Below the pieces are notes generated by a model, which was given only the letters and a program-made list of their open reading frames with translations, did no database searches and was not told the DNA's origin. A program made the position numbers and the translations under genes. From contig NC_088677.1 of NCBI RefSeq assembly GCF_950023065.1, positions 21,783,230-21,847,229 of the forward strand: DNA of 64,000 bases. Reading direction: 5' to 3'. Shown piece after piece: positions 26,801 to 37,900 of this stretch. This DNA comes from Planococcus citri. Its lineage: Eukaryota; Arthropoda; Insecta; Hemiptera; Pseudococcidae. Within the stretch, counting starts at the first letter, position 1. The number at the start of each line of letters is the position of its first letter.

Positions 26801-29419
26801 GTTGATTTCAGAGTTAATGAAGGCTAACTGATGAAAAGTTGATCTAGAGGAGCGGAAACCACATTGAGATGGGGATAGTTTTTTGGTTGATTCAAGGATC
26901 CATAAAAGGCGCCTGTTTATAATTCTTTCAAATAGTTTGCAGAGGTTGGAAGTTAGAGAGATTGGGCGATAGCTGTTGATATCAAATGGGTTTTTATCTG
27001 GTTTCAAGAGAGGTAGAACTATTGCAGTTTTCCAGCAATTTGGAAAAGAATGAGATGTCCACATTTGATTGAAAATTTCCAATAGTAAGAGGGTCACATT
27101 TTCTGGTGCATTTTTGATGAATTGTAAGTGAATTAAATCAGCACAGAAAAGAGAAAGAAGAAATTTTCAAATTTTTGAGCAGATATATAAAATGAGAGTT
27201 TTTGAAGGTGCTGGATCCATTTTCGATATCATTTTGGATTAAAACTTGAAAAAGAGAGGGAAAAAGAAAAGGGAATTCAAAATTGTAAAATTCATATACT
27301 TACATAGTTAGGTACATATCAAAAAATGTACGAGTTTCCAAAAAAAGGCTTAGACTATTTTTTGAATCAATTTTGAATCAAAATTTGAAGTGGGGAGAGG
27401 GGAAAGGAAGAGTACAATTCAAAATTTCCAAAATTACATATTGAGTATCAAAATATGATTTTTTGAAAAAAAAAATGCTAAATCAATAAAGTTTTAAATG
27501 ATTATTATTTTGAGTAAAAATATCTGCAGGTGAGAAAGGAAAAGAGAAACACGCAAAATTCGATAGGTAATCTAAAAATTCTCAAATTCAATGAATTGTG
27601 TATCAAAATATGAGTTTTCAAAGAGACTACATCTATTTTTTGACATAATTTTGAGTAAAAATTTGAATAGGAAAAACGGAAAATGTACTTTACGAATATA
27701 AAAATATGAGTTTTCTAAAAGTGCTGAATCAATTTTTGACATTTGTTTGAGTGGAAATTTTAAAGGAGGGGAGGGGGAATGAGGTGCTGGGGGCAGCAAA
27801 ACTCAAAATTTTCAAGTTCAATGTGTTCGGTATCGAAATACGAATTTTTGAGTGCTCAATAAATATATTTTTGATGACATTCTGAGTCAAAATTTGAAAA
27901 GTGGTAGGAGATGGCAGGAGAAAATCTCGAAATTTTCAAATTCGGTGTGTTGGGTATCGAAATGTGAGTTTTTAAGCAAAAACTCCTCAGAGATGGCGAG
28001 AGGGGGAGGTGAAGGAAACTCAAAATTTCAGAATTCTTTGTGTTGAGTATCAAACTACAGGTTTTGGAAGGCGCAAAATCCATTTTTGATATAATTTCGG
28101 GTAAACGAGCATTTCTACCTGTTTTCGATATTTAGATTGTGATTTGTGCAGGTAATGAAAATTTTTCATACTTCCTCAATTCCAGAAATGATATCTTTCG
28201 ATATTTATTTTGGCATAATTATTGCGAAATATTCGAGAAGAAAGACATTTTTAAAACACGAATTTAGCCGAAAATAAGCGATTTGCAAACTTTCAACCGC
28301 TCAGTAGAATCCCAAAAATGGTCTTGGATTTTTATGTCAATATCCTGAGTCAACACAGAACCTCAAATACTGTCTTTTAAAATTGGACCATTTACCTATG
28401 TATGTACCTAAAGCAGGTTAGGTAAAGGTTTGAGTAAAAAAAACACGATTTTTTCGAAAATGACTTCACTTTGAGATTTCATTTACCCCCTCCAGAGGCA
28501 CTTCCGGAGCTAAAATTTTTCCCGACCAATTTCCAATTTGAAATGAAGCGTTTTACAAAATTTGATCAAAATCCTCCATCATTTCCAATCACAGCAGTAC
28601 CTCCAAATTCACCGAATACGAATTTAAATTAAAATAAACTCCTTCGACTGTCGACAAAGAAACACGCAGAAGTTCAAATCTAATAAAATTTCACTTCAGA
28701 GGGAAAAATCAACAAACACCTTTCAAACCCTCATAAATCTCTCTACACAGCTAGCCAAATAATCTAAAATCGAGGAAAAGTAAAACATCACTACAATCTA
28801 CATACACAAACTTACGTAAGTATTCCCACCCGTGTTTATACGAAATTTCCTCCCTTTCGGTATAATATTCACGATACACCATAAGGGAGCAATTGACACG
28901 TGCTTTCGCCAGCAGGGGTATTTTTTCTTATTCAAATAGCAGATAGGTACGTTTATTGTGCTTGCACTTACCCATTTCAGCCAACAGGGGCCATTCGTCT
29001 TGGAGAAAAGCACCGTAATGACCACGTTTGGCGATAGATTGAGGGCATCCTAAGTTAATATCGATACAATCGCAATATCCTTCGACGAATTTGGCAGCTT
29101 GTAGAAGAGTTTTCGGATTATTGGCGCAGAACTGAGGGATAAAAGCTCGTTTTAAAAATTCATTTTATTGGATTATGGATCTATTTATAAATTCGAGAAG
29201 CTGGGTTACCTGAATGATCAGAGGTCTATCTTCGGGGCACGTTTGTAATGACTCGTTTCGATATTTTTCGCTTTTGACGAAAACCGAGCTATGGAGCATT
29301 GGTGTATAACACAATTGAGCACCGTGTTTACGACACAGCATACGCCAGGCTAATTCGCTAGCATCGACCATCGGCGCCACGATCAATTTAGGCTCTCCTA
29401 ATTCCTTCCAAAGGTCCAT
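11842..29419 (-). CDS. DUS1L: tRNA-dihydrouridine synthase 1-like
   Basis: Flavoenzyme reducing uridine 16/17 of the tRNA D-loop. Minus-strand exons: 29419-29210, 29131-28972, 21221-21026, 16068-15820, 15743-15595, 15267-15131, 15054-14899, 14818-14693 and, less surely, 11883-11842; total about 474 residues (human about 473). TIM-barrel signatures: IVAPMVDASELAWRML (about 13-28), NLGCPQSIAKRGHYGAF with the catalytic Cys at about 99, CKIRVFPEIEKSVKYA, LTVHGRTREQKGPL and PVIANGNIQCL. A basic linker (KKKQKKMAKK) leads to a Cys-rich, probably zinc-binding tail (CAICQNP ... CKLCCKAKC ... CPGH). The start ATG abuts a possible acceptor (TGTCAACAG), so a 5' UTR intron is likely. The last exon is uncertain: acceptors at 11883, 11866 and further upstream all give short tails. 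Introns 2, 3 and 8 are swollen by repeats (7.7, 5.0 and 2.8 kb). Confidence 0.93.
12022..14664. mobile_element. TIR-bounded non-autonomous element in DUS1L intron 8
   Basis: Left end CAGGGCTCGTGCTC and right end GAGTACGAGCCCTG are inverted repeats (13 of 14). The 2.64-kb interior is nothing but a degenerate repeat of the type GCAAAAAG...ACTTTTTGGCAATTTT, with longer units of about 400 bp (compare 13121, 13514 and 13922). It makes up all but about 170 bp of the intron. No transposase frame is present; the K/F/L-rich ORFs inside are repeat artefacts. A second, 695-bp copy with the same ends lies at 61131-61825 in RNF10. No clear target-site duplication was seen. CAG-initial ends recall hAT-type elements, but the superfamily is not settled. 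Confidence 0.65.
17090..18880. repeat. GCAAAAA/ACTTTTT degenerate repeat in DUS1L intron 3
   Basis: The same word set as the interior of 12022-14664 (GGACTTTTTTGGCAATTTT, CAAAAACAGGACTTTT) recurs irregularly here, but the CAGGGCTCG ends were not found. It may be a relic of that family or an independent expansion. The stretch 16100-17090 beside it is AT-rich with diffuse AAAATTGAAGG motifs and no gene. Confidence 0.5.
18897..19963. mobile_element. Long-palindrome foldback element
   Basis: The left half (18897 to about 19430) and right half (about 19430 to 19963) are inverted copies at high identity, so the single strand would fold into a hairpin with arms of roughly 500 bp. Ends are ACAAAGGAACCTCTTGAGGT and, inverted, ACAAGGGAACTTCTTGAGGT. 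The flanks CAGAACTC and CAGAAGTA agree in the first five of eight bases, a possible decayed 8-bp target duplication. Two 67-codon ORFs, one per arm on opposite strands, are almost identical because of the palindrome. It lies in DUS1L intron 3. Confidence 0.75.
20450..20850 (+). repeat. Dispersed repeat, copy 1
   Basis: Shares a long diverged direct match with 28150-28620: CTCAGCAGTATCCTAAAAGT versus CTCAGTAGAATCCCAAAAAT, then GGTCTTG, a TACCCCCTC block, CACCTCCGGAGCT versus CACTTCCGGAGCT, and AAATGAAG. No terminal inverted repeats or coding sequence were seen. Confidence 0.5.
22780..24680. repeat. AT-rich low-complexity stretch in DUS1L intron 2
   Basis: Made of irregular AATTTTCAACAATTTTTAT-like words (about 80 percent A+T) with a C-run at 23331. 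No unit length could be fixed and no protein-like frame was found. Confidence 0.5.
24684..27160 (-). mobile_element. 5'-truncated I/Jockey-group non-LTR retrotransposon
   Basis: A LINE 3' part inserted in the same orientation as DUS1L within intron 2. After the ORF2 stop (24833) comes a short 3' UTR ending in ATGGCTCTTAATAAATAAAT plus an A-rich tail at about 24684, which is typical of I-group elements. The 5' end stops near 27160, before the endonuclease domain, the usual outcome of incomplete reverse transcription. The reading frame is intact through RT and RNase H, so the insertion is fairly young. Target duplications could not be identified. Confidence 0.85.
24833..27097 (-). CDS. LINE ORF2: reverse transcriptase plus RNase H (no endonuclease)
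   Basis: 754 codons from the first ATG-like codon; the frame stays open a little further upstream to the truncation. The RT domain spans about residues 25-290: NSYRPISLTS, the first catalytic Asp in YDISHAFDTIW (about 113-123), GVPQGAVLSPTLF (170-182) and a FADD box at 202-205 in place of the usual YADD. RNase H lies at about 485-610 with a plausible D-E-D-D set at D490 (TDGS), E523 (TAELYA), D547 (TDS) and D600 (NELAD). A C-terminal CPEC...HLLIDC motif follows. RT followed by RNase H points to the I/Jockey group. Without endonuclease and 5' UTR this copy cannot be autonomous. Confidence 0.85.
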   Translation of the reverse strand: MTLLLLEIFNQMWTSHSFPNCWKTAIVLPLLKPDKNPFDINSYRPISLTSNLCKLFERIINRRLLWILESTKKLSPSQCGFRSSRSTFHQLAFINSEINKSRKNKTHFLSVFYDISHAFDTIWKFKIIKTLHSWNIQGNLLHFIANFLKDRHFRVKISSEISDEYSLVNGVPQGAVLSPTLFIVGINDLTEAIPSPIKKALFADDLNISLSCNDIELGESLLQQATDQLLSWSQQNGLKFSHSKSAALHICKRNNCTHELNIHFNNTQIPTLNTIKYLGINFDNNLSWSSHIEEIRSKCFKKMNLLKKLSHTSYGSDRHTLLKLYRTLIRPVLDYGCSIYTYAPENRLSRLNTIQNTAVRISTGAFRTTPTVSLLNDASECPLDIRRQYISTSTYLNIKSNPDFNLKLEYMIPMHSLSVKFQSFLQQVEENNIKIHHLLVNPTPPWQSFNPIIDLSLTEFNKNLTNPIILKRHFLLLLDKYKEYSHIYTDGSKTKQFTGCAIIHDDISIPIALPSLCTILTAELYAIKSAITYSLDFSLNKVTVFTDSLSALLSIKNYRSKYSHPISLEIVELLQLFQNSTPILCWIPSHSQIHGNELADKIAKQAHLHLPLANIPIPLSDLKLHSKTLMHEVFQFSWSLIPSSNKLKRIKNTTSLWKTSEQLQRRSEVLLTRLRTGHSLLTHQFIFLKQPPPSCPECNIPLNIAHLLIDCPSYQNERSRLLNSNQLQVLLSDDPTHIDNVIKFLYSTKLDKKI
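27170..28090. repeat. Tandem array, about 100-150 bp unit
   Basis: Recurring landmark ATCAAAATATGAGTTTT (variants near 27449, 27604, 27704, 27836, 27958 and 28050) followed by TGCTAAATCAATTTTTGA, GAGTAAAAATTTGAA and a GGGGAGAGGGGAAAGG-type purine block. Units differ in length and are much diverged. It lies in DUS1L intron 2, beside the LINE. Confidence 0.6.
28150..28620 (+). repeat. Dispersed repeat, copy 2
   Basis: Direct partner of 20450-20850 (shared landmarks are listed there). Both copies lie near DUS1L exons in the same orientation, on either side of exon 3. Confidence 0.5.
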
Positions 29420-30929
29420 CTGTTGACAAAAATAACACCATTAAAAAATAAACACACAGAAACCGTACAAATAAAAGTAAACAATACGCGGCTTTAAAAT
29501 AATAATTCGGTTAAAAAAAATAATATCTCCTTTAGCACTTATGGCTCGTAATCGTATTTGGTTTGTTTTCGACAGAAAATACACTATAGCAAAATCGATA
29601 TTCATATTCGATGAAAACAGCTATTACGTAACATCGTGTAAATATAATGTTCAATTTTAATATTAAAAAAGGCGAATTTAGCGCGTTTCTAAGACGTATA
29701 GGTACCTAACTACGACTACGTCGTCGACATTTTGGTTTTTCTAAATCGATACTCGAGTTGGTAATTATTCGAGCGATGCAACCTGTAATTGCATTTATAA
29801 CCCTAGACGAAGGAAGCGAAACACCCTTTCGAAGAGTTCGCTTTTATATCCGAACACTTTCAAATTACTTTGTCAGAAATGTCACTCGGAAAGGTCACAT
29901 TAAAAGTGTACAGTTCATGGCAAAAGGTAGCTCTAGCTAGAGCTACGTCACGTAGATAATTCATCGAGATCCTGTATCGTTGTTTTTTTTTTACGTGTTT
30001 TACTCGTGTATTTGAACAACTGCGTGAAAAATATTCTCTCTGTACTCATAGTACACGGTACACGGTTATTCGTCGCTAAAAGTAAACAGTCGACGTATAA
30101 AAACCCCTTTAATAAGGTCATTCTGTAAATTATGCAACCGTGGTAAATTTCAAATACCCGGATCGTCGTTCGCTCGTTTGTTTCAAGTCCCAAAAGAGAC
30201 ATTGTCGTTTTTCTCTCTTACAACCCTTCTGACTGATAGTGAATCGTGTGCGGTGAACTCACCCTTGGGTTGGGTTTGGTGGCACACCTTGATGGGTCGT
30301 ACATATGTATAGATATGGGTATGGGTATGGGTAACACGCGTAAAATGAAATCCGATAGTAACATCGCTATAGCATCGACGACATGGTCGAATTATAAAAA
30401 TTTATTAATGGTGTTACACGTCGAGTCGCCAAGTTACCCTTGGAGACGGCCGAAGAATCATTCTGTCACCCTTCGCTTTTCTTCACGTGTACTATCGTCG
30501 CGTTTTTCGACTTTCCCTTCTTTTATAAACGTTTCCCTTCTTGGAATACGCGAATAGGACGAGTACTGCTTTTAAACTTTCACTTCTCCCTTCAAGGAAT
30601 ATCCCCTGTACTTATTGTATTTAGAAGCAAAGATGGTATCAAACGTCCGGAAAGATTTGTCGAGACGTTACAAGCTAGTTTTGGAGGCTGAGAAATTGCA
30701 GTCGAGTTTTTCGATTGCCTGTTTCGATGTACATACTATTAAGGAAAGGAAATGGGCGATGGGTTGAATTCAAAGGCATGGAAAATAGTCTAGTAAATGG
30801 GATTTTACTGATTAGACCATTTTATAGAGGAGGAGATGGTCTGATGGCTGTTTTTAGTGTATTCTTCGATCGAAATGAGCAATTTGGGTACCTGGAAGCA
30901 AAGAAGTCACTCACCAAATCCACAACATA
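29420..30929. other. DUS1L upstream region, no gene recognised
   Basis: It should contain the DUS1L promoter and 5' UTR. The sequence is less AT-rich than the introns. There is a short ATGGGT tandem at about 30315-30330. Several short ORFs (for example 30246-30557 and 30715-30948, plus) have no protein-like pattern that I recognise and no paired splice sites. Confidence 0.4.
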
Positions 30930-32515
30930 TGCAACTCAATATGGCTGAGCGGTGAATGGCCAGAGGACTGGGTACAGTTGACATATGTCACTCGGTACAA
31001 AAAAGGATCACCGGAGAATTGCAAGAACTACAGAACAATCTCTTTGATAAGTCACACCAGCAAAGTATTATTGAAGATTGTATACGATAGGTTATTGTTA
31101 CCTTAATGCCAAATCCGAGTATGTCCATACAAAAAAGTACGATTTTACACATCACTGATAAGGTTCGGATATGCTCGGAAGGGTTCGTTGAGTTCTGATT
31201 GAACATCGATCAGCTTCGTGCATCTTTGGTGGTGCATTTTAGCTGTACTCCGATGCAAATTTTTCAATTCAGGGCTTCCCAGAGTCTTATCAGTGACGCA
31301 AAAAGACAATTTTTTTGGATGGACATACTCGGATTTGGCATTAAGGTAACGTTATACTCACTCATGCACAGTCAAATCCCTCCAGAACAAGCAGGATTCG
31401 TGAGAGGAAGGGGAACTAGGGAGCAAATCCTCAACCTCAGGCTGCTGATTGAGAAAGCACACGAATACAATGTGTGTACTGTGCTGTGTTTTGTAGATTA
31501 CAAGAAAGGGTTTGACTGCGTAAAATGTCAAAAACTGTGGAGAATTCTACTCTAAATGGGTGCCCCAATAGCAATACATCAGGTGTGGCTGATAAAACAA
31601 TTACATATATGAGGGGAGCATGGCAAATGTCCAAATCAACAGAGAGACAACATTGGAGAAATTCCACCCAGAGAGAGGAGTATGATAGGGCTGCATTCTA
31701 TCCCCACTCCTGTTTAATCTGTATGGAGAATATATAATTCGTGAAATGTTGCAGCTAATTGTATCAGAAAGCACCAATGAAGACAGCTCAGGCGAGTGGC
31801 AGGGAGGAGTATTGATTGGAGGTGTACAAATGTCAAATCTTTGCTACACTGACGCCACCACCTTCATTGCCTCAAGTGTCGAATGTATGACCAGTTTTCT
31901 GTGAATCAGTTTGTATGTATACCTGGGATCCATTGTGGATAACAAAGGAGGCAGTGAAGCCGAGATAAGACGCAGAGTGCAGATTACTAGAAGAAGCGCC
32001 ATGTCTTGTCTAAAGAAGATATGGTCGGACACAGCAGTGAGCAAGGCTCTGAAGATAAGGCTGGTAAATGCTCTAGTTTTCTCTGTGTTTCTCTATGCTT
32101 CGGAAACTCGGACAGTACGGGAGGGAGACAGAAGAAAAATTGATGCGCTTGAGATGTGATGCTGGAGGAGAATGCTTCGGATCCCCTGGACAGAGAAAAG
32201 GACCAACTTGTCTGTCCTGGGAGAAATTGTTGTCCGGAAAAGATTGTCGGCAGTGGTACTCAGCAGAATCCTAAAATATTTTGGGCCTGTCACAAAGGCA
32301 GATCCCATGCAGTCATTGTTCAGTGTTCATACAAGGCAAGGTTGAGGGAACAAGAGGACAAGGATGATCCCCCACAAGATGGACAGACTCTATTCGGAAA
32401 GCCATTGGACGCAAACGGCACCAAGAAGAAAAATTATAGTAAGGAGGTTTACATGAAAATAGCTGCAAACCATTGGTAAACTGGGCATTGAAAAATCTTG
32501 TGTTGATGAATAAAT
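30930..32515 (+). pseudogene. Decayed non-LTR retrotransposon RT (RTE/craniofacial-type)
   Basis: Reverse-transcriptase fragments occur in order in shifting plus frames: KNYRTISLISHTSKVLLKI near 31030-31080, EQAGFVRGRGTREQILNLR at about 31388-31440, LCFVDYKKGFDCV near 31490, a remnant of the catalytic box at about 31844-31855 reading YTDA instead of YADD, then VYLGSIVDNKGG and LYASETRTVREGDRRKIDAL (31917-32155) and RILKYFGPVTKADPMQSL near 32265. Many stops and frameshifts, plus an inserted MITE (31101-31346), show it is dead. It is a different lineage from the LINE at 24684-27160: it has no RNase H and a distinct C-terminal region. Confidence 0.75.
31101..31346. mobile_element. 246-bp MITE with TA target duplication (Tc1/mariner-like)
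   Basis: Perfect terminal inverted repeats of about 28 bp begin CCTTAATGCCAAATCCGAGT and end as the reverse complement. TA dinucleotides flank both ends (31099-31100 and 31347-31348). A second inner pair, CACTGATAAG / CTTATCAGTG, extends the symmetry. Removing the element and one TA leaves the surrounding RT frame continuous, which fixes the borders. There is no coding capacity. The superfamily call rests on the TA duplication only. Confidence 0.85.
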
Positions 32516-32839
32516 TACAGATAGCTTGAATATGATCAAGTCACGTTACAGAACTTTGAAAGTAGAACAAAAAATGTCATTCTCAATTTTTATTCAACTC
32601 GAAAATTGAAGATGTGATGAACTGAAAATTTGAAAGAGCTCAAGCGCCTTCAATTTCGACCACAGGAAAAATATAAATGAACGAAGCCTTTTTTATAAAG
32701 AATTTCAAGTCCTATAAATTGAGTTATATTTATATTTTGGGCGCTGGAGCACTTTGAAAAATGACATTTCATTTTAGCATTTTTTATTTCAAGAGGTTGA
32801 ATAAATACCTACAATTGAAAAGGGACCTTTTCTAATCGC

Positions 32840-34960
32840 AACAAAGGAACCTCTCGAGGTGTCTGAGCAAAGTTTGAACTCTCAGAACCAAAATTTCCGC
32901 TGCTGAAATTGATTTTTCAATTTTTGGCGAATTTTCAAAAATTCAATTTTACCATCTTTGACGTTTTTTTTTAAAAATTCTTGAATAAAATGTACGTATA
33001 ACTACTTATTCTTGAAAAATAATTATCAGCTACTCGAAACCATTTCCAGGCATTTTGGAACCTCCAGCACAATTTTTGATGCCTCCAGAATTATGATGTT
33101 TCTCGAGAAGCCAGTGAAATTTATTTGGACAGTTGAAAGTGGAGATGCGGCTTATTTTCAATCTGTTTAAAGGATTTATTCACATTTGAGCCGATTTCGA
33201 CACAGACGCTCATAAGTGCTTTTTTGGATTGAAATTTTTTTAAGGAAAAAATTTAAAAAAAATGAAAATCTTTATGCTTATAATGTGTACAAATAGCTGA
33301 ATTATGTCTCCTCCCAAATCCGCATTCCTCAATTTCAGACATTCTTGAGCTTCCAGCGCGATTTTTGATTCCTCCAGAATTTTAAAAATTATCCAGAAGC
33401 CAGAGAAATTGATTTGGACATTTAAAAATCGAGTGGTGGCTTATTTACGACCAGTTCAAAGGATATAGCCACATTTTGAGCCGACTTACAACTTTTTTAA
33501 ACCAAACATTTTCAAGGGAAATATTCGAAAAAAATCAAAAATTTTATATTCGTAGAGAAATGTTTCAAATTTGTACACATAGCTGTATCGCATGTCTAAC
33601 CCCCCCCCCCCCCCCGATCCATATTTCACAATTTCAAGCCATTCTGGAACCTCCAACGCGATTTTTTCTTTCTCCAGAATTTTGAAATTTCTCTCGAAGG
33701 CGTGGAAATTAGACCAAAATGTATGTACATATGTTCGTCGAACAGATCGAGCTCAAGCAGAAGCCATAACTCGACACTTGACTGTCCAAATGAATTTTCA
33801 CACCTTCTGGAGAAAATTTAAAATTCTGGAGAAACCAAAAATCCCACTGGAGGCTCCAGAATAGCTCAAAATGACGGAATTCGGATCCTGGGGGATGATT
33901 ATAGACCAGAAAGAGTCATTCAAAGCAAATTCATCTTCGAACTCAAACTTTTTGATTTTTTGAATTTTTGTAACTTTAGCAACTTAAAATAAAGAACTAC
34001 ATTTGAATTTTTTTCAAGAAAAAACGAAGCGACAATTTTTGCAATTTTCAGCAATAAATCTATTTTTGACAAAATGAATCGAGACTTTGAAATTTTCAAC
34101 AGAAGAAAAGGTTTTTTCATTTGGCAATTTTTGGAGAAAAGTGAAGCTTTTTGAAATGTTTTGCCAAAAAAAGACGACTATTTTCAGAAATTTTGTTTGT
34201 TAAAAAGCAAGAACGATTTTTCGGAATTATTGACTAAGAAATTACCTACGTATTTTCGCAATTTTTTTTAAAAAGTGAGAATTTTCACATGTTTTAGGTA
34301 AAAAAAATGAAATTTTTAGGTAAGAAACCAAAACCTTTCAATTATTGCTAAAAAGTTAGGATTTTTAGAAATTTTTTGCAAAAAGCAAATCCTACAATTT
34401 TAGCAAAAAGTAGAACTTTTTGGCAATTATTGGTCAAAAAATGATACTTTTTCGCAATCTTCGTTAAAAATGGGAGACTTTTTTTTCATTTTTTTGGTTA
34501 AAAACGCATGTAGCAATTTTGAAAAAAAATTGAGATTTTTTACGAGCTTTGACAACAACTTTAGCAAGAATTAGAACTTTGTAACCGTAACCAGCTGATT
34601 TGAAAAACGCATTCGAGGTGTCTGCCTGAAAATCAGCTCAAATATGAGTGGATAAATCCTTTAAACAGGTATAATAATAATCGATATTTAGCTATTCAAA
34701 TCAATTTTTTGAAATTCTGGTTGAATCGAAAATTACTCTGGAGGCTCCAGATCCAGAATGGCCAGAAATGGTGAAATTCAGTTTCGAGGAATTGATATTG
34801 TACCAGTACCTTCATTTTTTCCAAAAAAACAAACAAACAAACATAAGTCGTCGAAAATGATCAATATTAATTTTCAAAAATTCGTCAAAAATCGAGAGAT
34901 CAATTTGGGGAGCTGAAATTTTGATTAGTAAAGTTTCAGACTGTTTTCTTTCCAAAAATT
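32840..34960. repeat. Cluster of diverged foldback-family arms
   Basis: Related to the palindrome at 18897-19963: a left end ACAAAGGAACCTCTCGAGGT at 32843, three left-type arms (about 33040, 33330 and 33590) each with an AACCTCCAGC.CGATTTTT or CTTCCAGCGCGATTTTT core and a TCCAGAATT motif, and right-type arms near 33755-33880 and 34600-34950 with TCTGGAG...GGCTCCAGA. GCAAAAAG/ACTTTTT repeat (33930-34560) sits between them. This looks like nested or recombined insertions. A C-run of about 15 lies at 33600. Confidence 0.55.
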
Positions 34961-37900
34961 TCACAACAATTGAATGAAATCAATTTTTTTGTTAGGAAAT
35001 TTTGTTTTTGAGATATTTTGACCTGAAGTTGAGAAAATTAAACTAGAATCAATTGTGACGAAAAATCAAGAATTTTATAGTTTGAAAAATCGATTTATGG
35101 GAGAACTAAAAACTTGAAGAAAAAAATGAATAAAACACCATCAATTACGTGCAACTTATTTTCTGTCATTTTCTTTCATAGGATGTTTTGTTTTTGTTTT
35201 TGGGATATTTTGAGCTGAAGTTTGGATAATTCAAGTTGAATAAGCTGTTGTGAAACATTTGAATTTTTTCCCAGTTTTTCTATTTCAAAAAAGAAAGAAA
35301 AAAGAAACAAAACAAAATTATAGATCACATTTTCAACAATCGAGTATTTTTGGTCAACTTTTTTTCTATGAAGTTTCGTTAATAAGATACATATTTTATG
35401 CTGGAGTTGGTAAGTTGAACTTACGAGTGAGAAAATAGAATTTTTACAGAGTTTCCATCACAATAAATCAATTTTTGATACAAATTAATGGTTCTACCAA
35501 AAAATAAACGGACCCAAAATTGTGGATCATAAAATTTCCCATCATTAAAAGCAATTCAATTTTTATAGAAATTTCACTTTTTTTTTTTTGAAAATGTGGG
35601 GTTTAAAATACACAGCAATAATAATGGATTCCAATATTCAATACAAATATTCAATAGAAAATTCTTCTGACAAAATACAAGCCTCGTTTTATTATTTCAA
35701 CGTACTCGTATTTCACTTACAAAAACACGATACAATCCCATTTCAAAATTCACACCTCCTAAAACACCTACATAATTACTTCCTACTGAAAAAAATCCAC
35801 CTAAAAATATCCCAATATTCATATTAACACCTCGTCGAATAAAAAATAGGTCGTTATACTCGAACGTGTGGTAGATATGAACGCGTTAAAAATAAAAAAA
35901 GAAGACAAAAAAAAGAGGCAAACCTTTCTAACCCCGTTTTTAACTCACAAATCAATATCGTGGACTGCAAAAGGAATTACTACTGTTGCATATCACAAAT
36001 AGCCGCATTTTACAGGAAGTAACCGACGTCTATACGTATGTACTTTGAATGTATCTACAATTCGCGACGACGTAATAAATTCTCGCCAATACAATCGTCG
36101 TAATGTGGTGGAAAAAAAAGAACGAAAACGTGTTACTTTATTATCGTTTCATTATATTCGACGAATTTAATTCGCTATATCGAGAGCTCTCGCTTGTGCG
36201 TTTAAATGTCACGATTTGAATTATACGTTCGCCATTTTTATAAACGCGAGCCCGAGCCGCAGAAATACAAAAAAAAACAAACAAATAATGCAAATGATGC
36301 ATCATTTATTCGTCCCACGTATGTACTTGTTCGTATTGTGAATTTACAACACGATGCAATATTTTTCTGTTGATACAATTTAGAGCAAGAAAATTTATCG
36401 CTGCAGTGTGTTCGTTTAATTTCCGAGTATACCTGATGTGTCATTTTTTTCCTCGAAATAGGCAATATTTTCGGCAACCGTGTTATCTCAGTTGCATATT
36501 CGTTTAATTGAAGGGTGAATCCTTCGGTGTACGAGTAGGAAGAGTTGCATATGCACGTATGACGTATTCGGCGTTGTTCTGCTCCTGTCCTGTGGCTGTT
36601 TCACTTTCACGTGAAAAAGAAGGAAATTGTAGGGTGAAATTACTGCATTGGAAACGGCAACGATACACCACGTGCCGGAAATTGATTACGAGTTCCGGAG
36701 AGTTTCTATTTATTAGAGCAATCTCGACTCGAATAAAATAATAGAGTAGTTTTGCAGACTGACCACACCAGAGCTCACGTAATTGTCTTTACACAAGTCG
36801 GAAGAGATTTTCTAAAGGGATGAAAAATGAGGGAGCCGAGATACTGTAAAGTAGCTTTCATATAATGTATTGTTGGAATTGTGCCAAAATATTCGCCCGT
36901 AGAATGACTATTTGTATTATAGATACGATAGTTTTATTCCCTGCTGTAAACCCCTCTCCATCCCCTTTCATGCAGCTTGTCACGAACGAGAGACGAGAGA
37001 TTCGTCGAAACTAGGAAATTGAATTCGAGAATTCGCTATTTTATTGGAATTTTTTTCCCAACGTAGGAGTATAACTTGATGAAAAGGATTTACAGGTGTT
37101 GGTGTAAATTGACATGATGAGAAATTGCAAAAATCTACACTTGCGAGGGAAACTATCGTTCACTCAGTGAGCGATTTGACTCATCTTTATTTCTCAGAGC
37201 ACGAGGGACCCTCAGGGTGGCTTTGGAATTAAGCTTCAGCTGCTTAATTTCAAAATTAAAAACCGAGAGATCTTCAAAGTAACCCAAAAGCTGCATAAAA
37301 TGGTAGCTGCTAATTATCATAACGTTCAAAAATAGGTAAAAATTGATACTTAAGTATAACTTTGTAAATGAGCTGAAAATATCGTCAAAATAATTATAGC
37401 AAAAATTGCTTGAGACAAATATTTGCAATTTTAATAATAACTTATGATTTCGAAAAATTGAAAAATTTTGATTTCTACTAATTTTCAGCTCAAAATCTAT
37501 TGAATGAAATGAAAATAAAATAAAATAAAAACTTCATTTTTGAAGGGAAAATGGAAACTCATAGAATAAAACCTATTAAATTTAGCTTTAAAAAATACCT
37601 TGGGAAAAACTTCACCGAAAACAAATCTCTACAGCAGAAAAAACATCTCTTCGAAAATTTTTTGTTACGGAACAAACTTTATTCTTGACCTTTAATTTCA
37701 AAAATGAAGTTCACATATTCGAAAGAAACTTCTCATTTGAGGAAACTCCTTTTTGAAAATTTTTTTTTAGAAGAAACTTCTTCAATAGACTTTTTGAGAA
37801 AACAAAAATATCGTTTTTTTTTTGAGTGGGAGGGGGAGGGGGACTTCTTCATAGAGAAAAATTTATGGAAAAATAATTCTGTTTTGTAAACAACTTATTT

